NCBI RefSeq assembly: GCF_000202835.1
Contig: NC_015186.1
Coordinates: 3,381,501-3,445,500 of the forward strand
Length of the DNA: 64,000 nucleotides
Direction: 5' to 3'
Origin: Acidiphilium multivorum AIU301
Lineage (GTDB): Bacteria > Pseudomonadota > Alphaproteobacteria > Acetobacterales > Acetobacteraceae
Shown: piece by piece, positions 26,872 to 36,038 of the stretch
Position numbering within the stretch: position 1 is the first letter of the stretch
Layout: each line of letters begins with the position of its first letter
Program-made: the position numbers and the translations under genes
Notes under the pieces: generated by a model
The model's input: only the letters and a program-made list of their open reading frames with translations
Database searches by the model: none
What the model was told of the DNA's origin: nothing

Positions 26872-28545
26872 ATGAGAACCGACCAAATGAAGTCACGCTC
26901 TGGCCTTGCCCGCCTCGCCGGCGGCGTTGCGGCCGCGGCCATGGCCGTTGGCATCGCGGGAATTGCCCATGCCGGTGCCGTCTCGAACACGACGCCGACG
27001 CCGAAGGATTACACCAGCACGGCGAGCAGCAACTCGACCTGGATTCTCGGTGCCAAGAATTACGACAACAACCGTTATGTCGATATCGGCCAGATCACGC
27101 CGGCCAACGTTGCGCAGCTGAAGCCGGTCTGGACGTTCCATATCTCGGACAATGGGCCGATCGAGGCCGCGCCGGTGGTCTGGGACGGCACCGCCTATAT
27201 CACCTCCGCCCACGACCATGTTTACGCGATCGATGTGAAGACCGGAAAGCTGAAATGGCAGTTCTCCGACAATCCCCACGTCATTTCCTTCGCTGCCAAT
27301 CGTGGTGTCACGCTGCTTGATGGCAAGGTTTATCTTGCGACGCTCGACGGCCACCTGATCGCGCTGAACGCGACCACCGGCAAGAAGGTGTTCGACAAGG
27401 TGGAAGTGTCCGACACCGCGAACTCGTTCTACACGATGCAGCCGCTGCCCTACACCAACCCGAAGACCGGCAAGACGGTGCTGCTGCTCGGCATCTCGAA
27501 CGGCGACTGGGGTGGAATCGGCACGATCCAGGCGATCAACCCTGCCAATGGCGCGGTCGAATGGAAGTATGAAACCATTCCGGGCCCGGGCCAGAAGGGT
27601 AACAAGACCTGGAGCGGCGACTCCTGGAAGCGCGGCGGCGGCGCCGTGTGGACGATGATGGCGCTCGACCCGAAGACCGGCATCCTCTATGCCAATGCCG
27701 GCAACCCGCAGCCGGACTTCAACGGCCCGGCGCGCAAGGGTTCCAACCTCTATTCCGACAGCCTGCTCGCCATCAACATCTCCGGCGCGAAGCCGAAGAT
27801 GGTCTGGGCCCACCAGTTCATCCCGCATGACACGCATGACTGGGATCCGGTGATGCCGCCGATCCTGTTCACCGGGAAGGTGGACGGTAAGGAGATGCCG
27901 CTCGTGGCCGACGGCGACAAGGCCGGCAATTTCTGGCTGCTGAACTCGCAGACCGGCAAGCTGGTGAACCACCTCGCCGTCAGCATGCAGTACAACCAGA
28001 ACACGGAGCCAAGCCTGAAGGGCAACGTGGCCTGCCCGAACACCAATGGCGGCGTCGAATACAACGGCGGCAGCTACGACCCGAAGACCAACATGATCTA
28101 CCTGCCAAGCTCGAACGAGTGCGGCTTCTGGCGGGCGACGAAGAACGTGGTCTACATCGCCGGGCAGTTCTATCTCGGTGGCGCGTTCCCGAAATTCGTC
28201 GGGCCGAACACCGGGCAGTTCAACGCGATCGACGTGAATACCGGCGTCTTCGCGTGGCGTAACCCCTCGAAACTGCCGATGGCGGGCGGCGCTCTCTCGA
28301 CCTCGACCGGCCTCGTCTTCACCGGCCTCGAGAACGGCGATTTCGATGCCTATGACGCGACGTCCGGCAAGAAGCTGTGGAGCTACGATACCGGCTCCCC
28401 GATCATCGCGCCGCCGGTCGCCTTCACCCAGGGCAAGACCGAATACGTCGCGGTTGCATCCGGTCAGGCGGGCAACCAGGAACTGCCCAACATGCCGAAG
28501 ACCAACAAGGGAACCATGCTGACCATGTTCGCGCTGTCGAAGTGA
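26872..28545 (+). CDS. PQQ-dependent dehydrogenase, second type
   Basis: 557-aa secreted quinoprotein with a signal peptide to about residue 34 (GIAHAG) and repeated propeller W-motifs such as TGKLKWQF and TGKKLWSY. Catalytic-site residues: Asn278 (NAGNPQP) and Asp323 followed by Asp325 (HDWDP), again the D-x-D pattern linked to lanthanide use. The vicinal Cys-Cys disulfide seen in XoxF is absent: that stretch reads ISFAANRG. The Glu ligand position appears to be Asp (SNGDWGG). It is clearly a different subfamily; substrate unknown. GGGAG precedes ATG 26872. It ends TGATG into the cytochrome gene. Confidence 0.9.
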   Translation: MRTDQMKSRSGLARLAGGVAAAAMAVGIAGIAHAGAVSNTTPTPKDYTSTASSNSTWILGAKNYDNNRYVDIGQITPANVAQLKPVWTFHISDNGPIEAAPVVWDGTAYITSAHDHVYAIDVKTGKLKWQFSDNPHVISFAANRGVTLLDGKVYLATLDGHLIALNATTGKKVFDKVEVSDTANSFYTMQPLPYTNPKTGKTVLLLGISNGDWGGIGTIQAINPANGAVEWKYETIPGPGQKGNKTWSGDSWKRGGGAVWTMMALDPKTGILYANAGNPQPDFNGPARKGSNLYSDSLLAINISGAKPKMVWAHQFIPHDTHDWDPVMPPILFTGKVDGKEMPLVADGDKAGNFWLLNSQTGKLVNHLAVSMQYNQNTEPSLKGNVACPNTNGGVEYNGGSYDPKTNMIYLPSSNECGFWRATKNVVYIAGQFYLGGAFPKFVGPNTGQFNAIDVNTGVFAWRNPSKLPMAGGALSTSTGLVFTGLENGDFDAYDATSGKKLWSYDTGSPIIAPPVAFTQGKTEYVAVASGQAGNQELPNMPKTNKGTMLTMFALSK

Positions 28546-29786
28546 TGGCGAAAGGCGGTCTTCTGCGTTTTCTGGCTGCGGGGGCGGTTCTTGCCGCCCT
28601 CGCGGTGCCTTCCGGCCTCGCTGCGGCACCCGCCTCGGACCATGCACGGGCCGAGGCGGCGCTGTCGAATATCCGAGCCGCGGTCGCGGCAATCATGGAT
28701 GCCGAGAACGACGCCACCAATGGTCCCGCCCGCTATGTCCAGGCGGCGCACCGGGCGATCAATCTTCTGGTCGGCCGCGGGGATAGCGCCTTCGATCCCG
28801 CCGCCGGCGATCCCGGCGATCCCGTCGGGGCGATCGGCGAGGTCAATCACCTGCTCGATCGTCGGGCGACGCCGCCCTTCGTGCCGGCGCTACACGGGGT
28901 TCTTGTGAACCTCCAGTCTGCGGTGGCGAATCTCGGCGACGCGGCCAAGGCGCATGGCCTTGGCGCGTATCAGAACGATGTCTCTCAGGCGCTCCAGACC
29001 ATGGAAATCGCCGAGGGGCGTTCTGGAACGTTCGACGTGTTCGGCGGCATGCGCGGGGCCATCGCCAATACCGAACTCGGTGTGCCGGCTGGTGCGCCGA
29101 CAGAGAATGGCTGTGCCGCTCCGCATGTGGCAGGCTACGGGCTGTGGCATGGCTGGCTGGTATGGCATGCCGTCAAGCTCGACGGTGGCCCGATCGCCAC
29201 CGCCGGCAGTTCGATCGTGAAGAAGGAAGGTTCGATGCTCGTGCTATACACTCCGGCCGCCGCGATGGTGCATCATCTCTGTGCCGCCGATGTGAAACAT
29301 CATGCCGCTACCCATGCGTCGGTGCAGCATGCCTCGGTCCAGGTGACCAAAGCGCCGGCGGCCCGGCTCATCAGGGTTGCGGACACGGGCGGCGACGGCG
29401 CCGTCTCCTACACGATGGCGCAAGCTACGGCAGGCAAGACGGTGTATTCGACGCATTGCGCGAGCTGCCACGGCGCCAATCTGCAGGGCGTTGCCGCACC
29501 GGCCATCGCCGGCAAGGAATTCCTCACGACGGCGCACACCAACGGCTACTCGGTCTCGATCCTCAATACGATCGTGACCCAGAACATGCCGTTCAACGAT
29601 CCGGGTTCACTCAAGCCCGGCGAATATGCCGATGTGATGGCCTATCTGTTGGCATCAAACTGCTTCCCGGCTGGAAAGACGGCCTTCCCAACCAATCCGG
29701 GCAGCCATTTCGGGACAGTGAAGCTTTCTATTCCGGCGCATCCGGCCGGCACGCCCGACAAGAATGGCGTTTGTCCGGTAAAATAA
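28545..29786 (+). CDS. Cytochrome c with unrecognised N-terminal domain
   Basis: 413-aa secreted protein (signal peptide to about residue 27). One haem-c motif, CASCH, lies at residues 305-309 in a C-terminal class I cytochrome domain (about 290-385) with NMPFNDPGSLKPGEYADVMAYLL. The first ~260 residues of the mature protein are helical, His-rich near 250-275, and not recognised. The gene overlaps the upstream PQQ dehydrogenase by one base, so the cytochrome domain is its probable electron acceptor and the N-terminal part may dock with it or bind a second cofactor (inference). A strong terminator follows. Confidence 0.87.
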   Translation: MAKGGLLRFLAAGAVLAALAVPSGLAAAPASDHARAEAALSNIRAAVAAIMDAENDATNGPARYVQAAHRAINLLVGRGDSAFDPAAGDPGDPVGAIGEVNHLLDRRATPPFVPALHGVLVNLQSAVANLGDAAKAHGLGAYQNDVSQALQTMEIAEGRSGTFDVFGGMRGAIANTELGVPAGAPTENGCAAPHVAGYGLWHGWLVWHAVKLDGGPIATAGSSIVKKEGSMLVLYTPAAAMVHHLCAADVKHHAATHASVQHASVQVTKAPAARLIRVADTGGDGAVSYTMAQATAGKTVYSTHCASCHGANLQGVAAPAIAGKEFLTTAHTNGYSVSILNTIVTQNMPFNDPGSLKPGEYADVMAYLLASNCFPAGKTAFPTNPGSHFGTVKLSIPAHPAGTPDKNGVCPVK

Positions 29787-29816
29787 TCGCGACACTTTTC
29801 GTGCCGCTCTCGGGTC

Positions 29817-29854
29817 GGCCCGGCCGGACACCACTATCCGGCCGGGCCTTCTTT
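29817..29854 (+). terminator. Intrinsic terminator after PQQ/cytochrome operon
   Basis: A 12-bp stem, GGCCCGGCCGGA (29817-29828) with TCCGGCCGGGCC (29837-29848), has an 8-base loop and is followed by TTCTTT. It separates the operon from the convergent cysI gene, whose stop is at 29869. Confidence 0.9.
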
Positions 29855-29868
29855 ATCGTGCGGCGCTG

Positions 29869-31542
29869 TCAGACGATGCCGGCGCGCCGCGTGTAGTCGC
29901 CGAACCCTTCGCCCGGCTGGTGGTCCTTCGCATAGGCGGCGATGACCGGCGCGAGGGAGGCGAGGATTTCCGCCTCGCCGACATTCTCGCGGTAGACCGT
30001 GTTGAGCCGCGAGCCGTCGGCAGCACCGCCGAGCATCAGGTTGTATTTGCCGGGGTTGCGGCCGACCAGGCCGATCTCGGCGATGTAAGGCCGGGCGCAG
30101 CCATTGGGGCAGCCGGTCATGCGGATGGTGATCTTTTGCTCCGCAAGGCCGTGATCCGCCAGAATCCCGTCGATCTTCCCGACCAGCGTCGGCAGGTAGC
30201 GCTCGCTCTCGGCCAGAGCGAGGCCGCAGGTGGGCAGGGCGACGCAGGCCATCGCCCCTTCGGCGAGGCGCGACACGTCCTGACCGACCGCATGTTCCGC
30301 CAGGATCGCGTCGATCGCGGCGCGCTCGGCATCGTTCGCGCGGGCGATGATGATGTTCTGGTTGGTGGTCATCACGATCGCGCCGGTATCGATGAAGCCG
30401 GGCAGGCCGGCGATGGCGGCGAGGGCGGATTTCAGCCGCGCATCGTCGCGGTCGGCGATGCGGCCGTTGACGATGTGCAGGGTGAGGTGGTGGTGGCCCT
30501 CGGCGTCGGTGGTCCAGCCGAGTTGGTCGTGATTGCCGGCGAAGGCGAAGGGGCGGGCGGGTTCCAGCGGGGCGCTCATCCGGCGGTTGACCTCGGCGCG
30601 GAACCAGTCGAGCCCGTGCGTGTCGATCGTGTATTTCAGCCGGGCGTGCTTGCGGTTGGCGCGGTCGCCGAAATCGCGCTGGGTGGTCAGCACCGCCTCG
30701 GCGGACTCGACCAGCAGATGCGCTGGGCAATAGCCGATCACGTCGCCCACCCGCGGATAGGTCTCCGGCTCGCCATGCGTCGCCCCCATGCCGCCGCCGA
30801 CCACGACGTTATACCCGGCGATCACCCCGTTCTCGACGATGGCGATGTAGGAGAGATCGTGGGCGAAGACGTCGACATCGTTCGAGGGTGGCACGGCGAT
30901 GGCGATCTTGAACTTGCGCGGCAGGTAGGTCGCGCCGTAGATCGGCTCGGCCTCGGGCTCGCCGCCGAGCACCCGCTCGTCGCCGATGAACACCTCGCGC
31001 CAGGCGCCGGTGCGCGGCAGGAAATGCGCCGAGAGCACCCGCGCCGCTTCCGCCGCCTCGGCATGGGCGCGGGAGAGATAGGGGTTGGCGGTGGAGATCA
31101 CGTTGCGGTTCACATCGCCGCAGGCCGCGATCGTGTCGAGCAGGGCGGCGTCGATCGCCCGCAGCGCGGCGCGCACGTTCGACTTGATGATGCCGTGGAA
31201 CTGCACCGTCTGCCGCGTGGTCACGCGGATGGTGCCGTTGGCCCGCTCGTCGGCGATGCGGTCGAGTGCGAGATACTGGCGCGGCGTCAGCACGCCGGCG
31301 GGAATCCGCAGCCGGGCCATGAACATGTAGGCGCGGTCGAGCTTGCGCTTCGCCCGCTCGGGGCGCAGGTCGCGGTCGTCCTGGACATACATGCCGTGGA
31401 ACTTGACGAGCTGGCCGCCATCCTCGGTGAGGCCGCCGAGCGCCTGCTGGCCGAATTCCTCGATCAGCGTGCCGCGGAGAAAGTCGCTCCGCGCCTTGAT
31501 GTCCTCGTTGCGGGAGAGTTGAATGACGTCACGATCCGCCAT
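29869..31542 (-). CDS. cysI: Sulfite reductase hemoprotein beta-subunit
   Basis: Siroheme-[4Fe-4S] subunit that reduces sulfite to sulfide, 557 aa. RVTTRQTVQFHGI (siroheme-binding Arg residues), VGGGMGATHGEP and the four cluster cysteines C433, C439, C478 and C482 (CVALPTCGLA and TGCPNGCARPY) are all intact. It partners the CysJ flavoprotein encoded two genes upstream. It is the last gene of the siroheme/sulfate-assimilation operon running leftwards from 35356. Confidence 0.97.
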   Translation of the reverse strand: MADRDVIQLSRNEDIKARSDFLRGTLIEEFGQQALGGLTEDGGQLVKFHGMYVQDDRDLRPERAKRKLDRAYMFMARLRIPAGVLTPRQYLALDRIADERANGTIRVTTRQTVQFHGIIKSNVRAALRAIDAALLDTIAACGDVNRNVISTANPYLSRAHAEAAEAARVLSAHFLPRTGAWREVFIGDERVLGGEPEAEPIYGATYLPRKFKIAIAVPPSNDVDVFAHDLSYIAIVENGVIAGYNVVVGGGMGATHGEPETYPRVGDVIGYCPAHLLVESAEAVLTTQRDFGDRANRKHARLKYTIDTHGLDWFRAEVNRRMSAPLEPARPFAFAGNHDQLGWTTDAEGHHHLTLHIVNGRIADRDDARLKSALAAIAGLPGFIDTGAIVMTTNQNIIIARANDAERAAIDAILAEHAVGQDVSRLAEGAMACVALPTCGLALAESERYLPTLVGKIDGILADHGLAEQKITIRMTGCPNGCARPYIAEIGLVGRNPGKYNLMLGGAADGSRLNTVYRENVGEAEILASLAPVIAAYAKDHQPGEGFGDYTRRAGIV

Positions 31543-31571
31543 GGTGCAATCTTTCGGTTAGCGTTGTCGGG

Positions 31572-32255
31572 TCAGGCGGCCTGGCCGGCGCGGTCGAGGA
31601 AGATGCCGCATTCGGTCTTGCTGGTGCCGCTCCAGCGGCCGGCGCGCGGCGGCTCGCCGGGGCGCACGCGGCGGGTGCAGGTGGCACAGCCGATCGAGGG
31701 GAAGCCCTCCGCCTCCAGCGGGTGGCGCGGCAGGCGCCGGGCGGCGAAATAGGCGTCGATATCGGCGCGCTCCCAGTCATGCAGCGGGTTGACGATGGTC
31801 CGCCCGTCCGGCCCGGTCTCGATCGGCAGGATGCGCGCCCGCTGGTCGGACTGGGTGCGCTTGCGGCCGGAAATCCACGCCTCGAACCCGTCGAGGGCGG
31901 CATCCAGCGGCATGGTCTTGCGGATGGTGCAGCAGAGATCGGGGTCGCGCCCGAACAGCGCGCCATCCGGATCGAGCGCGGCGAGATGCGCGGGGTCCGG
32001 CCGGATGGTGCGGACATCGTGCAGCCGCAGCCGGGCGATCAGCGCGTTGCGATAGGCGATCGTGTCGGGAAACAGCTTGCCGGTTTCAAGGAAGATCACC
32101 GGCAGGGCGCGGTCGATCCTTGCCGCCATGTCGAGCAGCACGGCCGATTCGGTGCCGAAGGAGGAGACCAGCGCGATCCTGCCGTGATGGGCGTGCAGTG
32201 CGGCGCGCAGCATGTCCAGCGTCGCACGCGCGCGGTCGGAGACGGGTTCGCTCAT
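31572..32255 (-). CDS. cysH: Phospho-/adenylylsulfate reductase
   Basis: Thioredoxin-dependent reductase making sulfite from APS or PAPS, 227 aa. The nucleotide loop is SSFGTESAVLL. Two cysteine pairs, LCCTIRK and GCATC, mark the [4Fe-4S] APS-reductase type, and ECGIF near the C-terminus carries the catalytic Cys. Its ATG overlaps the cysJ stop, so it is translationally coupled. No APS kinase gene is in the window, which fits direct use of APS. Confidence 0.95.
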   Translation of the reverse strand: MSEPVSDRARATLDMLRAALHAHHGRIALVSSFGTESAVLLDMAARIDRALPVIFLETGKLFPDTIAYRNALIARLRLHDVRTIRPDPAHLAALDPDGALFGRDPDLCCTIRKTMPLDAALDGFEAWISGRKRTQSDQRARILPIETGPDGRTIVNPLHDWERADIDAYFAARRLPRHPLEAEGFPSIGCATCTRRVRPGEPPRAGRWSGTSKTECGIFLDRAGQAA

Positions 32256-34003
32256 CAGTAGACGTCCTTCTTGTAGCGGCCGGCGGCGATCAGCGCATCG
32301 AGTGCTGCCTGGCCCTTCGCGGCGTCATCGCCGCCGAGGATGTGCGCGAGTGTGGCGTCGACATCGCGGGCCATCGCCTTGGCGTCGCCGCAGAGATAGA
32401 GCGTCGCGCCCTCGGCGAGCTGGGCTTGCAGCGCCGCGCGCCGCTCCCACAGCACGTGCTGCACGTAGCGCTTCTCGGGCTGGTCGCGCGAGAAGGCGAG
32501 GTCGATCTCGTTCAGCACGCCGCTCTTCAGCCAGTCCTGGATTTCGAGCTGGTAGAGGAAGTCGTGGGTGAAGCGGCGATGGCCGAAGATCAGCCAGGTC
32601 CGGCCGGACGCGCCGGTCGCCTCGCGCTCCTGCAGGAAGGCGCGGTAGGGGGCGATGCCGGTACCGGCGCCGATCATCACGATCGGCGCGGAAGAATCTT
32701 CGGGCAGGCGGAAATGCGGGTTCGCCTTGATGTGGATGGGCAGCGTGTCGCCCTCGCGCAGCCGCTCGGCGACCATGCCGGAGGCAACGCCGAGCCGCGC
32801 CCGGCCAGCACTTTCATAGGCGACCTTGGCGATGGCGAGATGCGCCGCATCGCCCACGAGCTTTTGCGAGGAGGCGATGGAGTAGTAGCGCGGCGGCAGC
32901 TTGCGCAGCAGGCCGGCGAGTTGACCGGCATCGATACGGTGCGGAAACGCCTCGAACAGGTCGAGCGGCTGGCGCCCGGCGATGAAGGCGGTGCGCGCCG
33001 CCTCGTCGGCGGCGAGGGCGGCGAGCTTCGCCTCGCCGGTCAGCGCGGCATAATCGGCAATCAGCTTCGGGGTCAGGGTGGTGATGTCGCGCTCGCGGAT
33101 CAGCGCCTCGCGCGCCGCGGCGTCGCCGGCAAGGCCGGTCGCGCCGAGGATCGCATCGGCGAGCGAAGGCGCGTTGGTCGGCGCGATGCCCAGCGTGTCG
33201 CCCGGCTCGTAGCTCAGGCCGGAGCCGGTGAGGTCGAGTTCGAGATGCAGCGTCTCGCTCTCCGAGCGCGACGAGGTGATCGGGTGCAGCGCCGCAACCT
33301 CCGCCTCGAACGGGTTGGCCTTGCTGATCTCCACCCCTTCGGCGCGGTGGAAATCGACATGGATGACCGAGCCGGCATCGGCCTGCGGGGCGAGCGAGGT
33401 GAACAGGCTGTCGATGAAATTCGCGGCCGGGGCCTCGTAGTCGAGATCGCAGTCGAGCCGGGGGGCGATGCGGCGGGCGCCGAGCGCCTCAAGCCGGGCG
33501 TCGATCTGCTTTCCGGTCTCGCAGAACTGCGCGTAGGAGGAATCGCCGAGGGCGAGCACCGCGAAGGTCACGCCCTCCAGCGCCGGCGCGTCCTCGGCCA
33601 GCAGGGCGCGCATGAACGGGGCGGCGCGCTGCGGCGCCTCGCCCTCGCCCCAGGTCGAGGCGATGACCAGCAGGTTCTCCGCCTCGGCCAGCGCGGCGGG
33701 GGCGATATCCGCCATGTCCAGCACGCGGGGGGCGAAGCCGCGCTTCTGCGCGTCCTTCTTCGCGGCGTTGGCCAGGGCCTCGGAATTGCCGGATTCGGTG
33801 GCGAACAGGATGGTGAGCTTGGTCTTCGCCGCCGGCGGTGCGGCGGGGGCGGCGGCGTCGCCCTTCGCGGCGTCGATCCCGGCGAGGAAGCCGGCGAGCC
33901 AGGCGCGCTGCGTGCTGGAGGCGCGGCCGATCACCTTGTCGAGAACGGCGATGTCCTCGGGGGCGAAGGGGGCGGAATGGGGCAGGGCGGCGATGCGGGT
34001 CAT
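32255..34003 (-). CDS. cysJ: Sulfite reductase flavoprotein alpha-subunit
   Basis: 582-aa NADPH-dependent diflavin reductase that feeds electrons to CysI. Order: a short N-terminal helical extension, a flavodoxin domain (about residues 65-205; LFATESGNSEALA, STWGEGEAP), an FAD-binding connection domain (RYYSIASS, with GVASGMV), then an NADPH domain (MIGAGTGIAPYRAFLQER, LIFGHR, YLCGDAKAM) ending in DVY, the usual aromatic C-terminus. It lies 4 bp downstream of the SUMT gene. Confidence 0.96.
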   Translation of the reverse strand: MTRIAALPHSAPFAPEDIAVLDKVIGRASSTQRAWLAGFLAGIDAAKGDAAAPAAPPAAKTKLTILFATESGNSEALANAAKKDAQKRGFAPRVLDMADIAPAALAEAENLLVIASTWGEGEAPQRAAPFMRALLAEDAPALEGVTFAVLALGDSSYAQFCETGKQIDARLEALGARRIAPRLDCDLDYEAPAANFIDSLFTSLAPQADAGSVIHVDFHRAEGVEISKANPFEAEVAALHPITSSRSESETLHLELDLTGSGLSYEPGDTLGIAPTNAPSLADAILGATGLAGDAAAREALIRERDITTLTPKLIADYAALTGEAKLAALAADEAARTAFIAGRQPLDLFEAFPHRIDAGQLAGLLRKLPPRYYSIASSQKLVGDAAHLAIAKVAYESAGRARLGVASGMVAERLREGDTLPIHIKANPHFRLPEDSSAPIVMIGAGTGIAPYRAFLQEREATGASGRTWLIFGHRRFTHDFLYQLEIQDWLKSGVLNEIDLAFSRDQPEKRYVQHVLWERRAALQAQLAEGATLYLCGDAKAMARDVDATLAHILGGDDAAKGQAALDALIAAGRYKKDVY

Positions 34004-34007
34004 GATG

Positions 34008-34799
34008 TCAACCTTGTGCGGAGCGGATCGAGGGTTCGGCTTCCGGGCGGTGCGGCGCGATCATCGCACCGATTCCGGCGACGGGACCGACGATCACCAG
34101 TGTGGCGGCCGGCGGCAGGGTGGCGGCGATGGCGGCGGCGGCGCCGATCGTGGTGTGGACGACGCGCTCGCGCGGCGTCGTCGCGTCGAGCAGGAAGGCG
34201 AGCGGGTCGGTCGGGCTGCGGCCGCCGGCGATCAGGGCGGCGGCGATCCGGCCGATATTCTGCCGCGCCATGTAGAGCACCAGCGTATCGGCGGCGCGGC
34301 CAAGTGCCGCGAAATCCACCTCGCCGCCGGCCGGCCCCGCCTCGCCGGTGGCGAAGACCACGCTGCGGGCGACACCGCGATGGGTGATCGGCATATGCGC
34401 CGCACTCGCGGCGCCGATGCCGGCGGAAATGCCGGGGATGACGCGGAAGGGGATGCTCGCCGCGGCGAGGGCGAGGCACTCCTCGCCGCCACGGCCAAAG
34501 ACGAACGGATCGCCCCCTTTCAGGCGCAGCACCCGCAGCTCCTGCCGGGCAAGGGCGATCAGATCCTCGTTGATCGAGAGCTGCGGCGTGTGGATGCCGC
34601 CGGCCCGCTTGCCCGCCGGCACCAGCCGCGTCGTCGCCGGGGCGAGGGCGAGGATTTCGGCCGGCACCAGCGCGTCGTGCAGGATGACGTCGGCGGTCTC
34701 GATCGCGTGCAGCGCCGCCAGCGTCAGCAGCGCGGGGTCGCCGGGGCCGGCGCCGGCCAGCCAGACGCTGCCGGGGGCGAATGCGGGATGTCGGATCAT
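34008..34799 (-). CDS. cobA: Uroporphyrinogen-III C-methyltransferase
   Basis: SAM-dependent methyltransferase making precorrin-2 for siroheme, 263 aa. VWLAGAGPGDPALLTL, ILHDALV, LRLKGGDPFVFGRGGEE, VIPGISAGIGAAS and PITHRG are the classic SUMT motifs. The ATG overlaps the stop of the precorrin-2 dehydrogenase gene by 4 bases. Together the two proteins replace the fused CysG of enteric bacteria and supply siroheme to CysI. Confidence 0.95.
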   Translation of the reverse strand: MIRHPAFAPGSVWLAGAGPGDPALLTLAALHAIETADVILHDALVPAEILALAPATTRLVPAGKRAGGIHTPQLSINEDLIALARQELRVLRLKGGDPFVFGRGGEECLALAAASIPFRVIPGISAGIGAASAAHMPITHRGVARSVVFATGEAGPAGGEVDFAALGRAADTLVLYMARQNIGRIAAALIAGGRSPTDPLAFLLDATTPRERVVHTTIGAAAAIAATLPPAATLVIVGPVAGIGAMIAPHRPEAEPSIRSAQG

Positions 34800-35356
34800 G
34801 CGAGCCAGCCTTCTTCCTCGACGAGAGTGGCGATCCGCCGTGCGGCCTCGGGCATTTTCACGCCCTCCTGCTGCCAGGCGCGGCGCAGCGCGCGGACATG
34901 TGCGACGCGGTCGGCCCATTCCGGGCCGAACCGGGTTTCGAGATCGCGCCGCAGCACGCCGGCAAGCCCGGGGGCGGCGCCGGCGGTGGAAATCGTGAGC
35001 AGCAGGTCGCCGCGGCGGATTTCGGCGACCGAGTGGAAATCGCAGAAGGGCAGCACGTCCTCGACATTGACGAGCACGCGCGCCGCCCGCGCCCGCGTCG
35101 CCAGCGCTTCCGCCGCCTCGGCCGGGAGATCGACGATCCAGAGCACGTGCAGCGCCGCCAGCGCCGCGTCGTCCGGCAGGGCGCGGCGCAGGTTCGCACC
35201 CGCCGCCTCGACAGCCTCGGCGCTGGGATCGTCGGAGAACAGCAGCGCGCCCTCGGCCCCGGCCGCCCGCAGCGCGCGATAGCGGCGCAGCGCCAGCGTG
35301 CCGTTGCCGGCGACGGCGAGCGAGGTCAGACGAGGGTCGAGCGCGATCGGGATCAT
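34796..35356 (-). CDS. Precorrin-2 dehydrogenase/sirohydrochlorin ferrochelatase
   Basis: 186-aa Met8p/CysG-N-type protein. AVAGNGTLALRRYRAL is a variant of the family's VVGGG-x-VA-x-RK NAD-binding start, and VLVNVEDVLPFCDFHSVAEIRRGDLLLTISTAGAAPGLA matches the VNV-D----CDF-PA---RG-L-IAISTGG-SP-LA block. It oxidises precorrin-2 and inserts iron to form siroheme. It is the first gene of the five-gene operon and divergent from an Lrp/AsnC regulator. Confidence 0.9.
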   Translation of the reverse strand: MIPIALDPRLTSLAVAGNGTLALRRYRALRAAGAEGALLFSDDPSAEAVEAAGANLRRALPDDAALAALHVLWIVDLPAEAAEALATRARAARVLVNVEDVLPFCDFHSVAEIRRGDLLLTISTAGAAPGLAGVLRRDLETRFGPEWADRVAHVRALRRAWQQEGVKMPEAARRIATLVEEEGWLA

Positions 35357-35417
35357 GGTGTCTCCTGCACGCCCGGAGTATAGGAACGCGGCCGGGGCAG
35401 GAAAACATATTTCTCCT

Positions 35418-35430
35418 AAAACAGCGTTTT
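35418..35430. promoter_or_regulatory. Palindromic operator in cys/Lrp divergent region
   Basis: AAAAC-AGC-GTTTT is a perfect 5-bp inverted repeat in the short AT-rich stretch between the siroheme/cys operon and the Lrp-type gene. CCTAAAA occurs on both sides (35415-35421 and 35434-35440). This fits an Lrp/AsnC binding site controlling both directions; inference. Confidence 0.5.
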
Positions 35431-35507
35431 CGGCCTAAAATAAGTTTGATTTTCTGAATTATTCGGGTCATATGAAAAAAGAGTCTAAATTTGAAGGATA
35501 ATTTGGA

Positions 35508-36017
35508 ATGGCTGACAAAGCCCGGACCAGCCAGGCGGCCGCTGCCGCCGCGCCGGCCGCCGCCATCACGCTCGACAATATCGACCGCGCGATCCTCCGC
35601 CTGCTCGCGCGCGACGCCACCGTGCCGCTCGCCATCATGGCGAAGGAGGTCGGGCTTTCGGCCACGCCCTGCTGGAAGCGGATCAAGCGGATGGAGGAGG
35701 CGGGCGTGATTCAGGGGCGGGTGGTCGCACTCTCGCCCGAGCGGCTGGGCTATCCGGTGTCGGTCTTCGTCTCGATCGAGACGGCGGATCACTCGGATGG
35801 CTGGATCGCCCGCTTCGCCGAGGTGGTCGCGACCATGCCCGAGATCGTCGGCGCCTGGCGGATGAGCGGGGATGTCGACTACCTGCTGCACGTCATGGCG
35901 CCGGACATCCCGTCCTACGATGCGTTCTACCGCCGGCTGATCGCCGCCGTGCCGCTGCGCAATGTCAGCTCGCGCTTCGCGATGGAACGGATGAAATCCG
36001 GCCCGCCGCCGATCTGA
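35508..36017 (+). CDS. Lrp/AsnC-family transcriptional regulator
   Basis: 169 aa: an Ala-rich N-terminal extension of ~17 residues, a helix-turn-helix domain (LDNIDRAILRLLARDATVPLAIMAKEVGLSATPCWKRIKRMEEAGVI) and a RAM/AsnC ligand-binding domain to the end. Divergent from the siroheme/sulfite-reductase operon with 151 bp between, so it is the most likely local regulator, perhaps sensing cysteine or another amino acid. AAGGAT precedes the ATG. Confidence 0.93.
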   Translation: MADKARTSQAAAAAAPAAAITLDNIDRAILRLLARDATVPLAIMAKEVGLSATPCWKRIKRMEEAGVIQGRVVALSPERLGYPVSVFVSIETADHSDGWIARFAEVVATMPEIVGAWRMSGDVDYLLHVMAPDIPSYDAFYRRLIAAVPLRNVSSRFAMERMKSGPPPI

Positions 36018-36038
36018 CCGGCGGGCCGGGGCAGGTGG

